The notes under the pieces were generated by a model, which had not been told where the DNA came from, ran no database searches, and saw only the letters and a list, made by a program, of their open reading frames with translations. From the NCBI GenBank assembly GCA_023238725.1, contig CM041550.1:22440586-22504585 (forward strand): a stretch of DNA of 64,000 bases, given 5' to 3'. Each line of letters opens with the position of its first letter. The first letter of the stretch is position 1. This document shows, piece by piece, positions 12,539 to 24,474 of this stretch. The position numbers and the translations under genes were made by a program. This stretch comes from Scortum barcoo (lineage: Eukaryota > Chordata > Actinopteri > Centrarchiformes > Terapontidae).

Positions 12539-12780
12539 CGTCTCTGCGGCCATCACGCCGCGCTGTAAGGTAACAATCTGTTAACGGCAGGTCCGGCAAC
12601 CGAAGCTCATCTCTGTCCGGTAATCCTAAAGTCAGCCGTGCATGTCCTGTCACGGCTTGATCCACCCGGGCAAATCAGCTGACCCCACTTTCTTCGATAT
12701 GTAACATTCGCCGGCATGCACACCGCCCCCGTGTTACGTCCGGGAGATATCGAACACTTCATAAAACACACGCTCTTGGG
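12539..12780. promoter_or_regulatory. CpG-rich patch, possible CpG island or unmethylated element
   Basis: By hand count there are 21 CpG dinucleotides in about 240 bp, far denser than the flanking sequence, where CpG is scarce. CpGs are spread across the patch, not held in a simple repeat. In fish genomes such patches mark promoters, enhancers or recent insertions of GC-rich elements. No TATA box or clear initiator can be chosen by eye. It lies about 70 bp upstream of an open frame with a good splice-acceptor-like tract (12852-12995, plus strand). A minus-strand frame at 12607-12792 is also open, but it looks like a by-product of base composition. Confidence 0.45.
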
Positions 12781-14059
12781 CTCAAATGTCACTGTCCTAA
12801 GCAGGGCTCTGTCAATACCTCCCTGACCTTTCTCTGTGTTTAACTTTGTAGGATATCAGGCTTGGTGGTACAAGCAGAATGGAGGGCACACAGAGGAGTC
12901 CCGCTGTGCAAGAAGGGGAGGTGGGGAGGTCTGCACCGGAGACATGTGAAGCATTGAAAGCCAGCATGGCCTTAGGGGAGACATATAATCCCTGAAATAG
13001 CAAGTCACGCTCAGGCTCCAGTAGACCAATTAGAGGACTGTCAATCATTGAGTCAGAGCCTGTTAGAATCATCAGTGTAGAGTGAGACTAAAAATTTAAG
13101 ATCACCCTGCTGAACAAGCGTTTTAGCCATCAGTTTAAGATCTCTGCATAACTTTATTATGCACCTCATGTGACTTAGTGAGTGACGCCAGTGACGTGTC
13201 ATCGTTATCACTTTAGAACAAATTAAATTGCAAAACAAAATTCTTTCTCTCTTTTTTTTTTATTTTGAAGCAGAGTTTTAGAGGAAAATCCATTTACAGA
13301 GAATCCAATTATCTGAAATAAAAATGAATGACTGCTTCCACCTATTTCCATGCCGCAGAAATGAAATACAAAATGGAATAGGCTCAACTGAGTGAAAGCT
13401 TATCTTTTCTTCTTTAAGAGATGAAGGAGGTCTCTGACTGTTTTTTTTTTTTTTTTGCTGTCTCTCTTTTTTATTGTGGTTGGCTTGGCAACAGGCTCCT
13501 GTCAGTCAGTGTAACTTTATTCAATTCCCCAAAATGAACAGGAAACCTGTCCAGGTGGCGTAGGTCATATTGACAACTTAAGTACATCCTGACACACTCA
13601 GGAGGAGGAAATTAGGGTTGTATCAAGTCATTACCTTTTTTTTTCCATGATTGGTTTGTTGCTGTGTCTTTATAGTGTATGACATTTAAGCAACTGTGTT
13701 AATTGAAAGTGTGAAACTGCATTCTGGGTCAAGTAACTACCTCATTAATGCTCTGTTTGTCTCAGCGTGGTACGGTATCAGCAGTGCATAAAGCTTCTAC
13801 GGAGTAAAATAGTCTATTGAGAATGGCAAATGTTATTGATCTATGTATCTACAGGATGGTGGAGAAGGTAATATTGAAATGTCATAAGAGAGGACTTTAA
13901 CTTTGAAATAAATAAGTAGCCACAGTAAACACTGATAGAAGCAAAGTCATGCAAGGTGCTGTCTACTCGCAGCATTTGTCGCCCCTCTGTAGTCTGTATC
14001 TAAACCCTCCCTGAGTTCAGCATGGCTTACAGACTGCTCTGCTTTTCATATGAAATAAC
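12781..14059. other. Non-coding stretch with a possible terminal exon
   Basis: Mostly unremarkable sequence with a T16 run at 13441-13456. The pyrimidine-rich tract before 12851 ends in TTTGTAG. The next 47 codons (12852-12992) are open in one frame and end at TGA 12993-12995. I do not recognise the peptide. This is not enough to call a gene. Confidence 0.4.
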
Positions 14060-14620
14060 TTAGCATTTTTAAACAGATGCCCCTGCACCGTCCCGTGCTT
14101 TAAAAGCCCATGAGTGCCGATTTAAAGACTTCTATGTTCAATATATGCTGCTAAATGCCATTTCAACTAATGTGACCTTTGTTAATAACGCTGCAGCCAA
14201 TTATGGTGACTTACGAGTCCTCCTAGTTTTTTTTCATTCCTTTGCTCCCTCCTTTCTATCTGTGTGTTAAAATAAAATATAATCCTCATCTTAAACCCCA
14301 AAGGATGCTTTTTATGTCCAGCATATCCTCCTTTGTGGTGCTAGCGTAAGGCCAATGAGATGTCCACAGTGATGATTTGCAAGACCGCAATTGGTCGTTT
14401 TTCAGGAAATCATATCAAAAGAGTAATGCTGTTATTTTTTTCTGAAGATTACGATCACAGCATAATTTTTGAGCACTAAATGCACCATGGAGCGATGTTT
14501 TTATCAGTGTTATGAGAGTTCTTTGTATCATGCACACGCATTCACGTAGGCGAGTGGACATCATAACACACTTGCAGCTGGTTTGATCGACAGCAACATG
14601 GAGGAAATGTAGCAATCAGT
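14060..14620. promoter_or_regulatory. Candidate conserved non-coding element
   Basis: Complex, repeat-free sequence with words such as GTTAATAACGC, CAATTATGGTGA and several CpGs in an otherwise CpG-poor region. It resembles developmental enhancer sequence. There is no ORF of note. Inference only. Confidence 0.25.
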
Positions 14621-14929
14621 CAGTGGTGAGTTGATGACGAAGACGGCAAAAAAACTAGCTAAGATTAAATACACTTTAAAAATTGACTCACACTAACACA
14701 ATGCATGTAGAAGAGAAACACTGGATATTAACATAACTTTGTTTGTTTATAAGAAAATTGCATGCGTAATTGCATTACTCGATCAGTTTTCTCTTTAATT
14801 TTCATTTCTTTGTTATAATGTTCCTGATGCCACATACTCATTTCTGTCCCTGTACAAGCTCCTCACAACCTTTATATCTACATTTAAAATTTAAACTCCT
14901 GTGACCAGCATTATTGAACCGTAACCGAA

Positions 14930-15260
14930 AAAATCATAAAGGCTTCAGTAAGCCCCCTGACAGTGGGCGTCATTGATTTACTCGAGGACAATAAAAAAAA
15001 GAGCCTCTCAACTGAAACATTTAAGCTAAAGCCTTATACTGTAGTTTGGCCAATTGATTCTGCCCTGTTCTACCGCTGCAACCCGGGCCTCCATTACAAA
15101 CGCTTTGATTGGAAGCCGTAAGATAACAAGACTAAGTGTTTCCGAAGGTTCATCATGTTTTAAGAGAACAAAAACTATTGTCTTCACCTGCTCCTCTGTC
15201 TCTGTCTTTCCTGGTGACATCATTAAGATAGTGGAGATTATAGTGGTGTGGAATTAATGG
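14930..15260. promoter_or_regulatory. Candidate conserved non-coding element
   Basis: Complex sequence with a CpG-containing core (15070-15160) and CCAATTGATT and CTTTGATTGG words. CTTTGATTG resembles a TCF/LEF-type motif. Both strands happen to be open for about 65 codons, without a recognisable protein. Conservation is not tested. Confidence 0.25.
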
Positions 15261-15482
15261 TCGCCCTCCACTGTAGAACAAAGCTGGTCCGGGCACACAG
15301 GAGCTCAGGTAATGAAGAAGCAGCATGAGTTATGGCTTCATGCGGGGGCGGGCAGATAAATTTGGAGTGCAGGAGTGGTGACTGCTGACTTATCAGCCCT
15401 GTGGAGATGACTGAAATCCCCAGACTATGTGCTGCCCTGGTCTCCCACCCCGGGGCATTAAAAGTGTGTTTGTAATTTTACC

Positions 15483-15725
15483 TTTAAAGGAACAGTTCAA
15501 AATCCATGTGTAGCTACAGCCAGCAAGACTGAGGTAGTTTAACATAAAGAATGGGGTGGAGGGGGGGTAATGGCTAGCAAAAAACAACATACTACCACTC
15601 TGAAGAGAACAGGGCTAGTAGTTTACATCTGTTTCCAGTCTTTATGCTAAGCTAGGCTACAAAGCTAGCTACAAACTTAGCGTGCAAACATGAGAATGAT
15701 GTGCATGTATCAATCTTCTCATGTA
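15483..15725. repeat. Two half-copies of a teleost dispersed repeat in inverted orientation
   Basis: The left part (about 15483-15552) reads TTTAAAGGAACAGTTC, then TAGCTACAGCCAGCA and AACATAAAGA on the plus strand. The right part (about 15590-15725) reads on the minus strand CATGAGAAGATTGATACA, then AGCCTAGCTTAGCATAAAGA and CTGGAAACAG. Both match parts of one abundant short fish repeat that I recall from many teleost sequences. It begins with TTAAAGGAATAGTTC and contains GCTTAGCATAAAGACTGG. Here two partial copies point at each other. The class (SINE or MITE) is not certain. Confidence 0.5.
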
Positions 15726-15747
15726 TAAAAACAAACCCATTAGATAA

Positions 15748-15812
15748 TATGGTATAATAATATATATGTAATAATATATATGTGTATTTATATTATATTT
15801 ATAGAGTTATAT
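15748..15812. repeat. AT-rich low-complexity tract
   Basis: Irregular ATA/TAT tract with the word TAATAATATATATGT occurring twice in a row. Confidence 0.8.
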
Positions 15813-18639
15813 TTAATGCATTTTGTATTCACTTGACAGGAGGCAACACAAAATTCTGAGATGGGGAAAACAATGACATAAAGGTTTCCTGGTGATAAAC
15901 CAGGGACATGGTGAGCATATGCAATGTGTCCCAGACTGTTTTATTCTTGTTTTTGCACCTTTGCCCTTCAGCACTCCGCGTTGGTCTCTGCGGGCTTTCA
16001 TGTGTGTGAGTGTGTCTGTGTTGGCCTTGTGATGGACTGATGACCTGTTCACACTCTCCCTGTCCTCCATGCAGTGCATGCTGAGAAAAAGGGATGAAGT
16101 GTAAAGAGAAAATGTTTTATTTTGATCTATGATTTTTCTTCTTTTATCAACACTTCCAGTCACAGAGCCTGTGGACACTGTTTCTCAGATCACTAACGGT
16201 ATGAAAAGTTGTCTTTGTACTGTTATCGGCAATAATATAACCCCAGCTAGGCCTAGAAAATGGTGTGACAACTGCTGGAGTGGTTCTCCACTAGATTAAA
16301 TCTTAGCAGCACATTCTCATAAAAGGTTAATATGGCTGCTTCCTTGCAGGTAGAGTGTTTTGGGGTGAAGCGTTAGGAAGATTACTGCTTGTACTTTTGT
16401 GACACCAGCACCCCTCCAAATCATGTGGACGTCTCAGAGATGATTCTTAAAATCACATAAATCAAGAAATCCAAGGGGGGAAGTTCTAATTCAGTGCAAA
16501 AGGAAGCCTTTTAGTTATCATTAACTCTTAGCTGTAACAAGATTTGGGGAATATTTCTTTCTCTGTCTGACAGTTTGGCTGGGTGCTAAATGTTGTATGT
16601 AACACCCGACAGAGGTGTTTTGACTGGACTGGAGACACATCTCACATTAACACAATGTGAATCCACTGCGTGAATCACTGTTATAAATAAGTGGCGTTTC
16701 AGTGCTGCATGCTCAGCATAACGCACAATGAGACGATGCTCTTATACCACAGAGTTTTATTATTTACACTGGGGGAAACTGGTCAGTATAGCTATATTGA
16801 ACTGACAAGAACTTATTAGTCCACAATTTTAATTCAAAGCCATTACATATTCCCCTCAGGTAAGCCCACCAGGAAGTTGCTTTAGCAGTAGAGGGCACAG
16901 CCATGTCACATAGTATGACACAAATGAATTAATGAACTGCTTAATTAGCAGGCGCACACTGCTCATATTTGTGGGGGTGTATTCACAGTCTAGCACTCAC
17001 GAGACACCTGACAGACTGTGTCTTGCTGTAACAAGCCCAGAGGAGATGGAGCGTGACTGGCCGTGACACCGTAATGCGGTGCGTTATGCCAAAGGTTGTG
17101 CCCTCTCTGTCCTTGCCCGCATCACACGTGTAGACCAAAGGAGCCTCTTCCTGTAACGTGTGGCGTGGATCATTACACGGGCCATTGGTTTTGTCTGAGG
17201 AGCCTCACGTTATGTTATCCTGCATTTTGCCCTTGTTTGGATCAAGGAGGTGTTTTTTTAAAGCTGTGGTTTTTTTTGCTGTTTTATTTTGGGAAGTTGC
17301 ACATGTGGCTTGGCCTGTTAGTTTGGGACATAATTTGGATTAAAAATGTGCACAAGTTCCTGTTTTATTTGCAGTGCAGAGCATTGTAACAATGACCTCT
17401 TTAAATCATAAAATCACTCCCTGTGACCGAATATCCCGTACAATGAAGGGAAGGATCAGTGCTGTCGGCGGGCTTCTCATTTTTTAGATTTTTCAAGCTG
17501 CATCAACACTTATTTTGTGATTCAGCCAAACAACAATTTGAAATTGTTGGCTGTAATCTGGTAAATGCTCAGCCAAAGAAATGTTAAGGGAATGAAATGC
17601 CACCAAGAATTGTTTTCATTAAAAAAGCCTGCAAATGGCAAAAACTCGCAATGTTCACTTAGACCAACAGTGATGAGTCTGTCAATCAGCAGATACTGTG
17701 TGCACACTGTTTTCCAGTCAGGTGTGCTGATTCTAATTGAATACTAACATTAACATACAGTAAACAATAGTCATAACCCATACATTTATTTTTTTAATTT
17801 AAATCTGCAATAACTACTTTTGGAAACAAGTTTTGAAAACAACATTCACATATGATCAACTTTTATGTTGATAATGTGATACAGTTCCTTTCATTGCATT
17901 TATTTGGCGTGTTTCTTCTGGCCACCTGGTGAATGCAAGTCCAGTATTCACTCACATACAACTGAGTGGAGCTGCCAATTCATTTCTTTTTTCTCATTAG
18001 GTTCATCAATGTCAGCGGCCTCTGACACTGTCACATTATCTCATACACTGTTGTTATAGAAAATATCGATTATAGCCACTTAAGTGAATCACAGTTATAT
18101 TTTAATTTTCAACTTAATCAGGATTTCTTGACATTCAGGCTGAACAGCAATTTGTCCATCAGTCTGTGAAATTAAATTATTATTATATTTAATTATTGTT
18201 AGCTTATGTTAGCTTGACATCCAAGGTAAGACTACAAGCTTCCACAGGATCAATTAAGAACTGATGTTGCGTGACTTAACAGCAGTTATTATTACAATAA
18301 ATTGGAAACTACATAGCAATCATGATTAAATATATTTCAGCTTTTGGACGTGTTCATCGGAATAATGAAAAAGCTGATTTCGGTATCTCAGCTATGTGGC
18401 TGTTAACACTAAATGTGAACTACAGTGAAATTGGTTTTCCAGGGGCAGGCAAAAATTCAAGTTGGCTTCAAGTAAAAGTTTGGTTAACTACTTGTCAGTG
18501 GCACATTTAAGTCCTGATGAAAGGGGGGGATGCTTTCCCAACTTATTTTTCATTCATATGCTTTCAAAATTCCTAAACATGTTTGTTTTTAATCAGTGTA
18601 ATCAAAAATTAAATTAGCATGCATTCAAAAAGCCTGTTA
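15813..18639. other. Non-coding stretch, no gene seen
   Basis: No recognisable gene or transposon. A 121-codon minus-strand open frame (15813-16178) has no motif and low complexity. A perfect small inverted repeat, CAACAATTT-G-AAATTGTTG, lies near 17530. The part around 16930-17060 (CTTAATTAGCAGG) has some enhancer-like character. Confidence 0.45.
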
Positions 18640-19310
18640 AAATAGCCCCGACAAACAATCCAAGAGAGACCAAACTGTAATTTCCTGGCTTGAAATGTGC
18701 TTTGGACGGGAAGCAGCTGTGGATACGTAGGCGTATAATATTGATGAAATTCCAATATTCACCAAACAGTCTCCCAATCTAACTCTAAGTGGTTATTTAA
18801 GTTTCAAGAGATGAGAATCAAATTGGATTTGACATTTCTCATGTCCATGTATTACCATTTCACCATGAGCACAAACTGTGTTTTGGCAGGTTCGTTCTCT
18901 CTTCATTCTCCTCGAATAAGCCATCTGCAAATGACAACTTGTTAAATAAATTAAAAGCTGATTAGACCACCCCACTGGTGCAGACACATGTTTTGCATAC
19001 TGTGTGTGTGAAAGAGTCTTTGAATTGCTCTCTACCACATTAGCCTGACACATTCAACTATTGATTATTTCCACTTGGAAGATCTTACTGATCTCATAAT
19101 GGCGGAGTCCTGACATGTATTTTGAATTTTAAAATCATACATTTCACAAGCAGGTGCAGAGGACTGGGATATTTTTTCTGCAGGATGAAAAAAGGGCTTG
19201 TTTCTGATTATTTCAAAGTAATAAGTGTGTTTCTATCAAGTCGTATGCAAATTAAGCATGACAGATGTGTAACTGATAATTACTTGCCATTGAATTCATG
19301 CCATGAGTGA
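18640..19310. promoter_or_regulatory. Candidate conserved non-coding element with an octamer-like site
   Basis: Complex repeat-free DNA. A perfect POU octamer ATGCAAAT at 19245-19252 runs straight into TAAGCATGAC, and GATAATTACTTG follows about 25 bp later. This is a typical POU/homeodomain cluster as seen in vertebrate enhancers. The octamer is seen; the regulatory role is inferred. Confidence 0.3.
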
Positions 19311-20583
19311 CCACTCCTCCTTCAAAGGATGTTTTTAGCAAAATATAAGAAGTGATATTGACTCTTAATACTTACCTGATTATCTATCGTGACCAACAAC
19401 CAACACTGAGGAGCCTTAGTGCTCTGCAAAGGAGAAAGCTTCAATCCTGTATATCCAACGATTTTCCATTCTCAACAAACTAAATTGGAAAAGTAATCCA
19501 AACAGTAGACTTGAATGTAGTAAGATAAAATAAAATGCTCCTAACACCTCTAGGTGTTTAGAGAAGCTGCTAAATATAATATGTATGTTTATGTTTTATT
19601 TATTTACGGACTTCCTGTTGCTTCAGCAACCTAGATATTTAATGTCACAAAGCTATAATTAATTTGATGCTTAATTTCAAAGTACTGATATTCCGCACTT
19701 CATCTGTGTCTCATTGTAACAAAGGGATAGATGGATGAACTCCTGTGATTACTGGTACTATAGCAACTGGCTACATTTCAATTTTCTTTTTTTTAAATTG
19801 ACTGTCCCTGCTTTGAATATCCCCTTAAACTGTAGGATGGATGATAAGAATATGTGATACACTATAACCTATGGATTAATTTCTATGATTGCATTAAAAA
19901 AAAAACTGTGAAGCAAAAGGTCAGGCAGGGCAATTTTACTGACAGAGCATATTTCACATTCATTAATAATGATCTATAATGAGCCATACTTTGATTTAAG
20001 CTAATTAAAATATTTTATTTTAATTCTCCTCTTTGAAGAACCTTCAATGTAAGTATAGGTTATTATGTGAGTATAGATTTGTGCAGAGTTGATGTTTGGT
20101 GTCCAGCCTATGAGCTGGTCACTCCCCTCAAGGACACAACAAGCTCAGCACAGCAGTGAGTGGGGAGGGATGATACAGACCAAGGAAAAGATGAACTTAT
20201 CGCCTACAGGTAGGTGCTGAGGTGGAGGCGAGGCTTTTGAGATAACATGTGAACAGCAGCAGCGGTGGCTGCTCTGACAGCTAGTGACAGCGTGGCTTTC
20301 AGGGGAAGGATGTGGCAGCAAAGGGGGAGCTAGGTAGACTGTCATCAGGTACACTGCTATGATTAAAAGGCTGCGCTGGATATATGATGCAGCGAGAAGC
20401 GTATGCTATGCGAGTGTATGGACTCAAATTGACTGCCTTAAGTAGCTTGTGAGCTTTGCTACATTTCTTCCAGATTGGCTTTCAGCTATTTCCACCTTTA
20501 CTTCCGACCACGAGAGATCCAAATGACCAGTGTTGTAGTTTTAATGAACCATTTAAGGACATCAGTATTGTCAACCTGGAAGA
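19311..20583. other. Non-coding stretch, no gene seen
   Basis: AT-rich to 20050, then mixed. No ORF with a motif, no RNA gene and no known repeat recognised. Confidence 0.45.
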
Positions 20584-20658
20584 GACCTGATGTTTTATGA
20601 TTAAAACTTTCTATCCTGATAAGAGTCATCAGGATAGACAGATGTCATCAAAACATAA
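20584..20658. ncRNA. Hairpin of pre-miRNA size (candidate only)
   Basis: A perfect 11-bp stem (20610-20620 with 20628-20638; core CTATCCTGAT/ATCAGGATAG) closes a 7-nt loop. Outside it, GATGTTTTATGA on the left pairs imperfectly with TCATCAAAACAT on the right. Together this gives a roughly 75-nt imperfect hairpin. Size and shape fit a miRNA precursor, but a decayed palindromic transposon would look the same. I do not recognise any known miRNA seed. Confidence 0.25.
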
Positions 20659-23099
20659 CATTCATTCAACATTCATCCATTTCAACCTTTTTTCCACTCA
20701 TTGATAGTTCTTATATTCTGCATCTCAGCTTGAGAATAGGCTCACACACTGTAGTCATTGAAGCTTTCTAAAGGTTAGGGGCAAGGGTACCTCTGGGAAT
20801 AAAAGGGCCTGTGTCATATCTCATCAGAGAACCCAAGAGCTTAAACTGTCTGGGTAGTTCATTTCAAGCGAGGAGTTCCATTGCAAATTGGCTGCCTTTA
20901 TTCCAGCTATCCTCTGTTTTAATACTCTCAGATCCTTGTGCCCTTCATGCCTGAGAAGAGAAAAAGTGCAGGTTAAGTCACAGTGATCATGTAGTCGAGT
21001 GCAACTTAGTCCGCCGAGAGTTCCCTCTCCCTCCATTTTAAATGATGTTAATGCAAATCAAGTGGGAGAGGAGGACTAAGTGCAAAGATGTGAGATGAAT
21101 ATCAATACCTTCCATTTTAATATAAAATGCTCTTTTCTTTTTAACCCCACTATACTGATGGTCATCTACAACCTGTGAACCAGACTTAATTCTCAAGCGT
21201 CCCTTTCAAATAAATCTGTTTAACCCACAAGGTCTGTCAATATTAACAGCAATCTGGGAATGATATACTCCTTTAAAGATGGCAGGAACATGAATTGTGT
21301 TTGGGAGTTCCCCTTGCTAGGGTATGTATTTATATAACATTTGTTTGATATTGTGGCAGGGTTTCAGGCTGATTGATGTTAGTGTTCCATAATATTTGAA
21401 TACCATTTCTGGGTCTCTCTGGGTCTTCAAGCCTCTTCACATCTGGGTTGACAGGTTCTCAACAAGGTGCTTGCATGCCCACTGCCTGGACTGATCTTGG
21501 CTCTATCCCATTATCCACACTTGATGAGCTCGAGAACGCTTAGACACCTGGCGCGTGCGTCCACTGGCTTAGTGTAAGTGGGTCCTTTTCCTCCAGCAAG
21601 CTAGACCACTTTGTGCTACCAATGCATTTCATCCGCAATTGAACTAAGACCATTGGAAAACTGTGCTTGGTTAAGCATGTGACCCACAGTAGACCATATT
21701 GCTCACACTGCATCTCACAGAGGTAGACTGTAGTTAGTTACAGGGAACATAAAGCTGTCATAACTCCACTGACTCTCTTCACTTTTTACCTTTTTCAAAT
21801 GACTGTGAATGAGTTTGTGTCTGTGTTTTGTTTACTGTCACTCAGTCACAGTACATATATATTATCATGAACTGCCTTGCATCAATTATCCACAGAGGTT
21901 AATGCTTTGGCATTTATTGGTAATAATTTTGTGTTTTGTAATAGTCAGTTATGTTTTAATCACCTGGATAAATGACCTTTTATCAGGCTGCAAATAATAT
22001 TGTAGATTTGGATCACAAATCTGGTAGAGCATTCGGCCCTACAGTCCAGAGGGTGGTGGCCCCTGTAGCTGTGTGTTAACTGTCAAAAACACCAGAAGAG
22101 GAATAACTTCTGCCCTGTTGCAGTGTTCATCCAGTGAAACAGCCATTACGCAAGGCAGGAACTATCTATAAACACAAAGCAAACGCATGGATGAATTGCA
22201 AGCATTGAATTTATGAGCCACCACTCATTCAAGCTACTCTCACCCACACAGATCATTAGTGGATGCACTGATCAGGAATCAGATAAATGATATAAATGCT
22301 TGATACAGCTTCTGTGCGACCGCATGTGTTTAAATAGCTGCAGACATTTTTCTCCCTGGCACTTTTATGAGACAGGGAAAATGATGGTAAATTTCAGAGT
22401 AACTTCGACTGCCACTGTCACCGGGGACAGACCTTTTAGTGGCTACTTCCTCAAATAGCTTGCTGACACAATTACACTTGGGAGGAGTAAAGATTAGACG
22501 CATCTTGGACTGACGGATGCATTTTGATATTTACAAGAATTCATCTCAAAGAACCTTCCCAGAAGGTTTGGACAATCAGATTTCAGGGCTTCTCAAAACC
22601 TCTGTAGATACATTTACACTTCACTGACACATGACTTGACGATGTGCAAATAGGGTCTTTGTACTGATTAGTAAGCCACTCTGAACAAAGAAAATGTGGG
22701 CTGTGGTTTTAAAACAAACCATGCATGAAATGGAGGACACTTTCCAGTGGCCCCTTGTAGGAGCTGAACAGCGCCCGATCCATGAAATTGATGTCTGTGT
22801 TTACTGGCACCCAAAACCTCATGAGCACTGGTGTGTGTTTTAAAATAAAGTTAACAGGTCAAGTCACTAATTGCCCTGGATAGAGGATAAATAGGTCAGT
22901 GTACTGTGGGATTGATTGTATTGCATTTTAAAGTCTAATTCTCTGAAGAAGCATGGTTTATTATATTTGTATGCTGTGGCTTCACCGAACAGCTGAATTC
23001 AGCAGGGCCCACAATTAATAGTCATAGATGATCACAGAAGGGAGGAGTGCTTAAACTACATCTGTAACATATAGAAATCTCCATCCCCAATAAACATGC
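20659..23099. other. Non-coding stretch, no gene seen
   Basis: Ordinary mixed sequence. Only short open frames of about 60-70 codons are present, none with recognisable motifs. Confidence 0.45.
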
Positions 23100-23345
23100 C
23101 CCCAGTCACGTCAGTGCAGCTGGAATCGATACAGACTGATGATGAAAACAAAGCCAATTAGAAAAGAAAACGGGCTTTAATGCCATCAACAACCAAAAAG
23201 AAAACTCTCTTGAGCCCAATTATCTGTCACGTATTCCGATGTGGTCACTCGATCAATAGATATAGACAATGAAAAAACTGTCTAACAGGACATCACTGGT
23301 CAGGATAATTAAGGTCGCTGAGCCATCTCACATCTCACTGTGACT
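23100..23345. promoter_or_regulatory. Candidate conserved non-coding element
   Basis: Complex sequence with GCCAATTAGAAAAG, CCCAATTATCTGTCACG and GGATAATTAAGG, i.e. a cluster of TAATTR-type homeodomain words within 250 bp and no simple repeat. Enhancer role is inferred from texture only. Confidence 0.28.
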
Positions 23346-24435
23346 TTGGGAGTAATTAAAATAAGCAACAGTTAACTCTCCCACTGAAAAGCATGAAGGA
23401 CATATATCGGAGAGGGTACGCTTGTATTTTTCACCAGCGTATGCCCAAACTAGCCCAGACAGGTGGAGTCAGCACTTGTTACGCTATGTCGTGATGTGTA
23501 CCAGTTGACAAATGACAAGTTAGGGTTTGTACTTTCCACAGATGTGATTCCTTAAGGTTCTTGGGCTATTTCAGCCTTTTCTGAATACTTTTGATTTAGC
23601 CTGTATAAAATGTTCACCATGCCAGTATGTAGTATCTTTGTTTTTCAGCACATCATAACCTATATGACATGACATACTATACTGAACTAGCTGACGTCAC
23701 TTGATTGATGCCAGCGTGTTCGGGGACCTGCAGGGGTTAAGAACTGTGTTATTATTATTGTTCTAGTTATCATTATTATTACTTGCTCCTGTTTTCATTC
23801 CGATTTCCATTTAGTGTATTTATATTCTGCAATTCCCCCTATGTACAGTATCTTTTATTACTATTGGCATTCCTGTGTGAGATTCAGATGCAAATTAAAC
23901 ACGCATGTGCTTCATTGTTATTGTTACTTGAATCTCATCGCTGTCCGTAAACAATGAGGCTTCCTCCACTTTACACCTGTATCCAAGATGTGTTCAGTAA
24001 CTATTCAGGTTATACGGTAATTATACTATACTGTATATACTATATGCATCGGTTGAACCACTGGGCGTGCAGTGTATTTGTCAAGTTGCAATGCATCTTG
24101 AGCCCAATAGATAATTATACAGTGGCTGACCCTGAAGAGTTACTAAGTGGGAGTGGCTTAAGTGCCATTCCCCATCAAGGAGATAATTAAGTAATAACAC
24201 TGAAGCCTGCAAAAATAAGTGCATAGCACTTTTGTGATAAACTGTGATGACCTACCAGCTTTTTAAAGAGATTTCTTTTGTCCCCTGCAGAATTTCCAGC
24301 ACAGTCCTTCACATCTGCCTTTGATGGTGCTTTTACAAACTTCGTATTCTTTCTTTCTTGAATCACACAAGATAAAGTTTTGTTTCTGTTTTGTTTTTTC
24401 TCCTTTGAAAAGAAAATCCATCATTGTAGCACTGT
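23346..24435. other. Non-coding stretch, no gene seen
   Basis: Mixed to AT-rich sequence with an ATT-rich patch near 23750-23780. No gene or known repeat recognised. Confidence 0.45.
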
Positions 24436-24440
24436 AATCC

Positions 24441-24474
24441 TGTTTTTTTTTGTTTTTTTTTTGTTTTTTTTTTG
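24441..24474. repeat. T-rich tract (T8-9G) x3
   Basis: Three runs of eight to nine T separated by single G residues. Confidence 0.9.
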
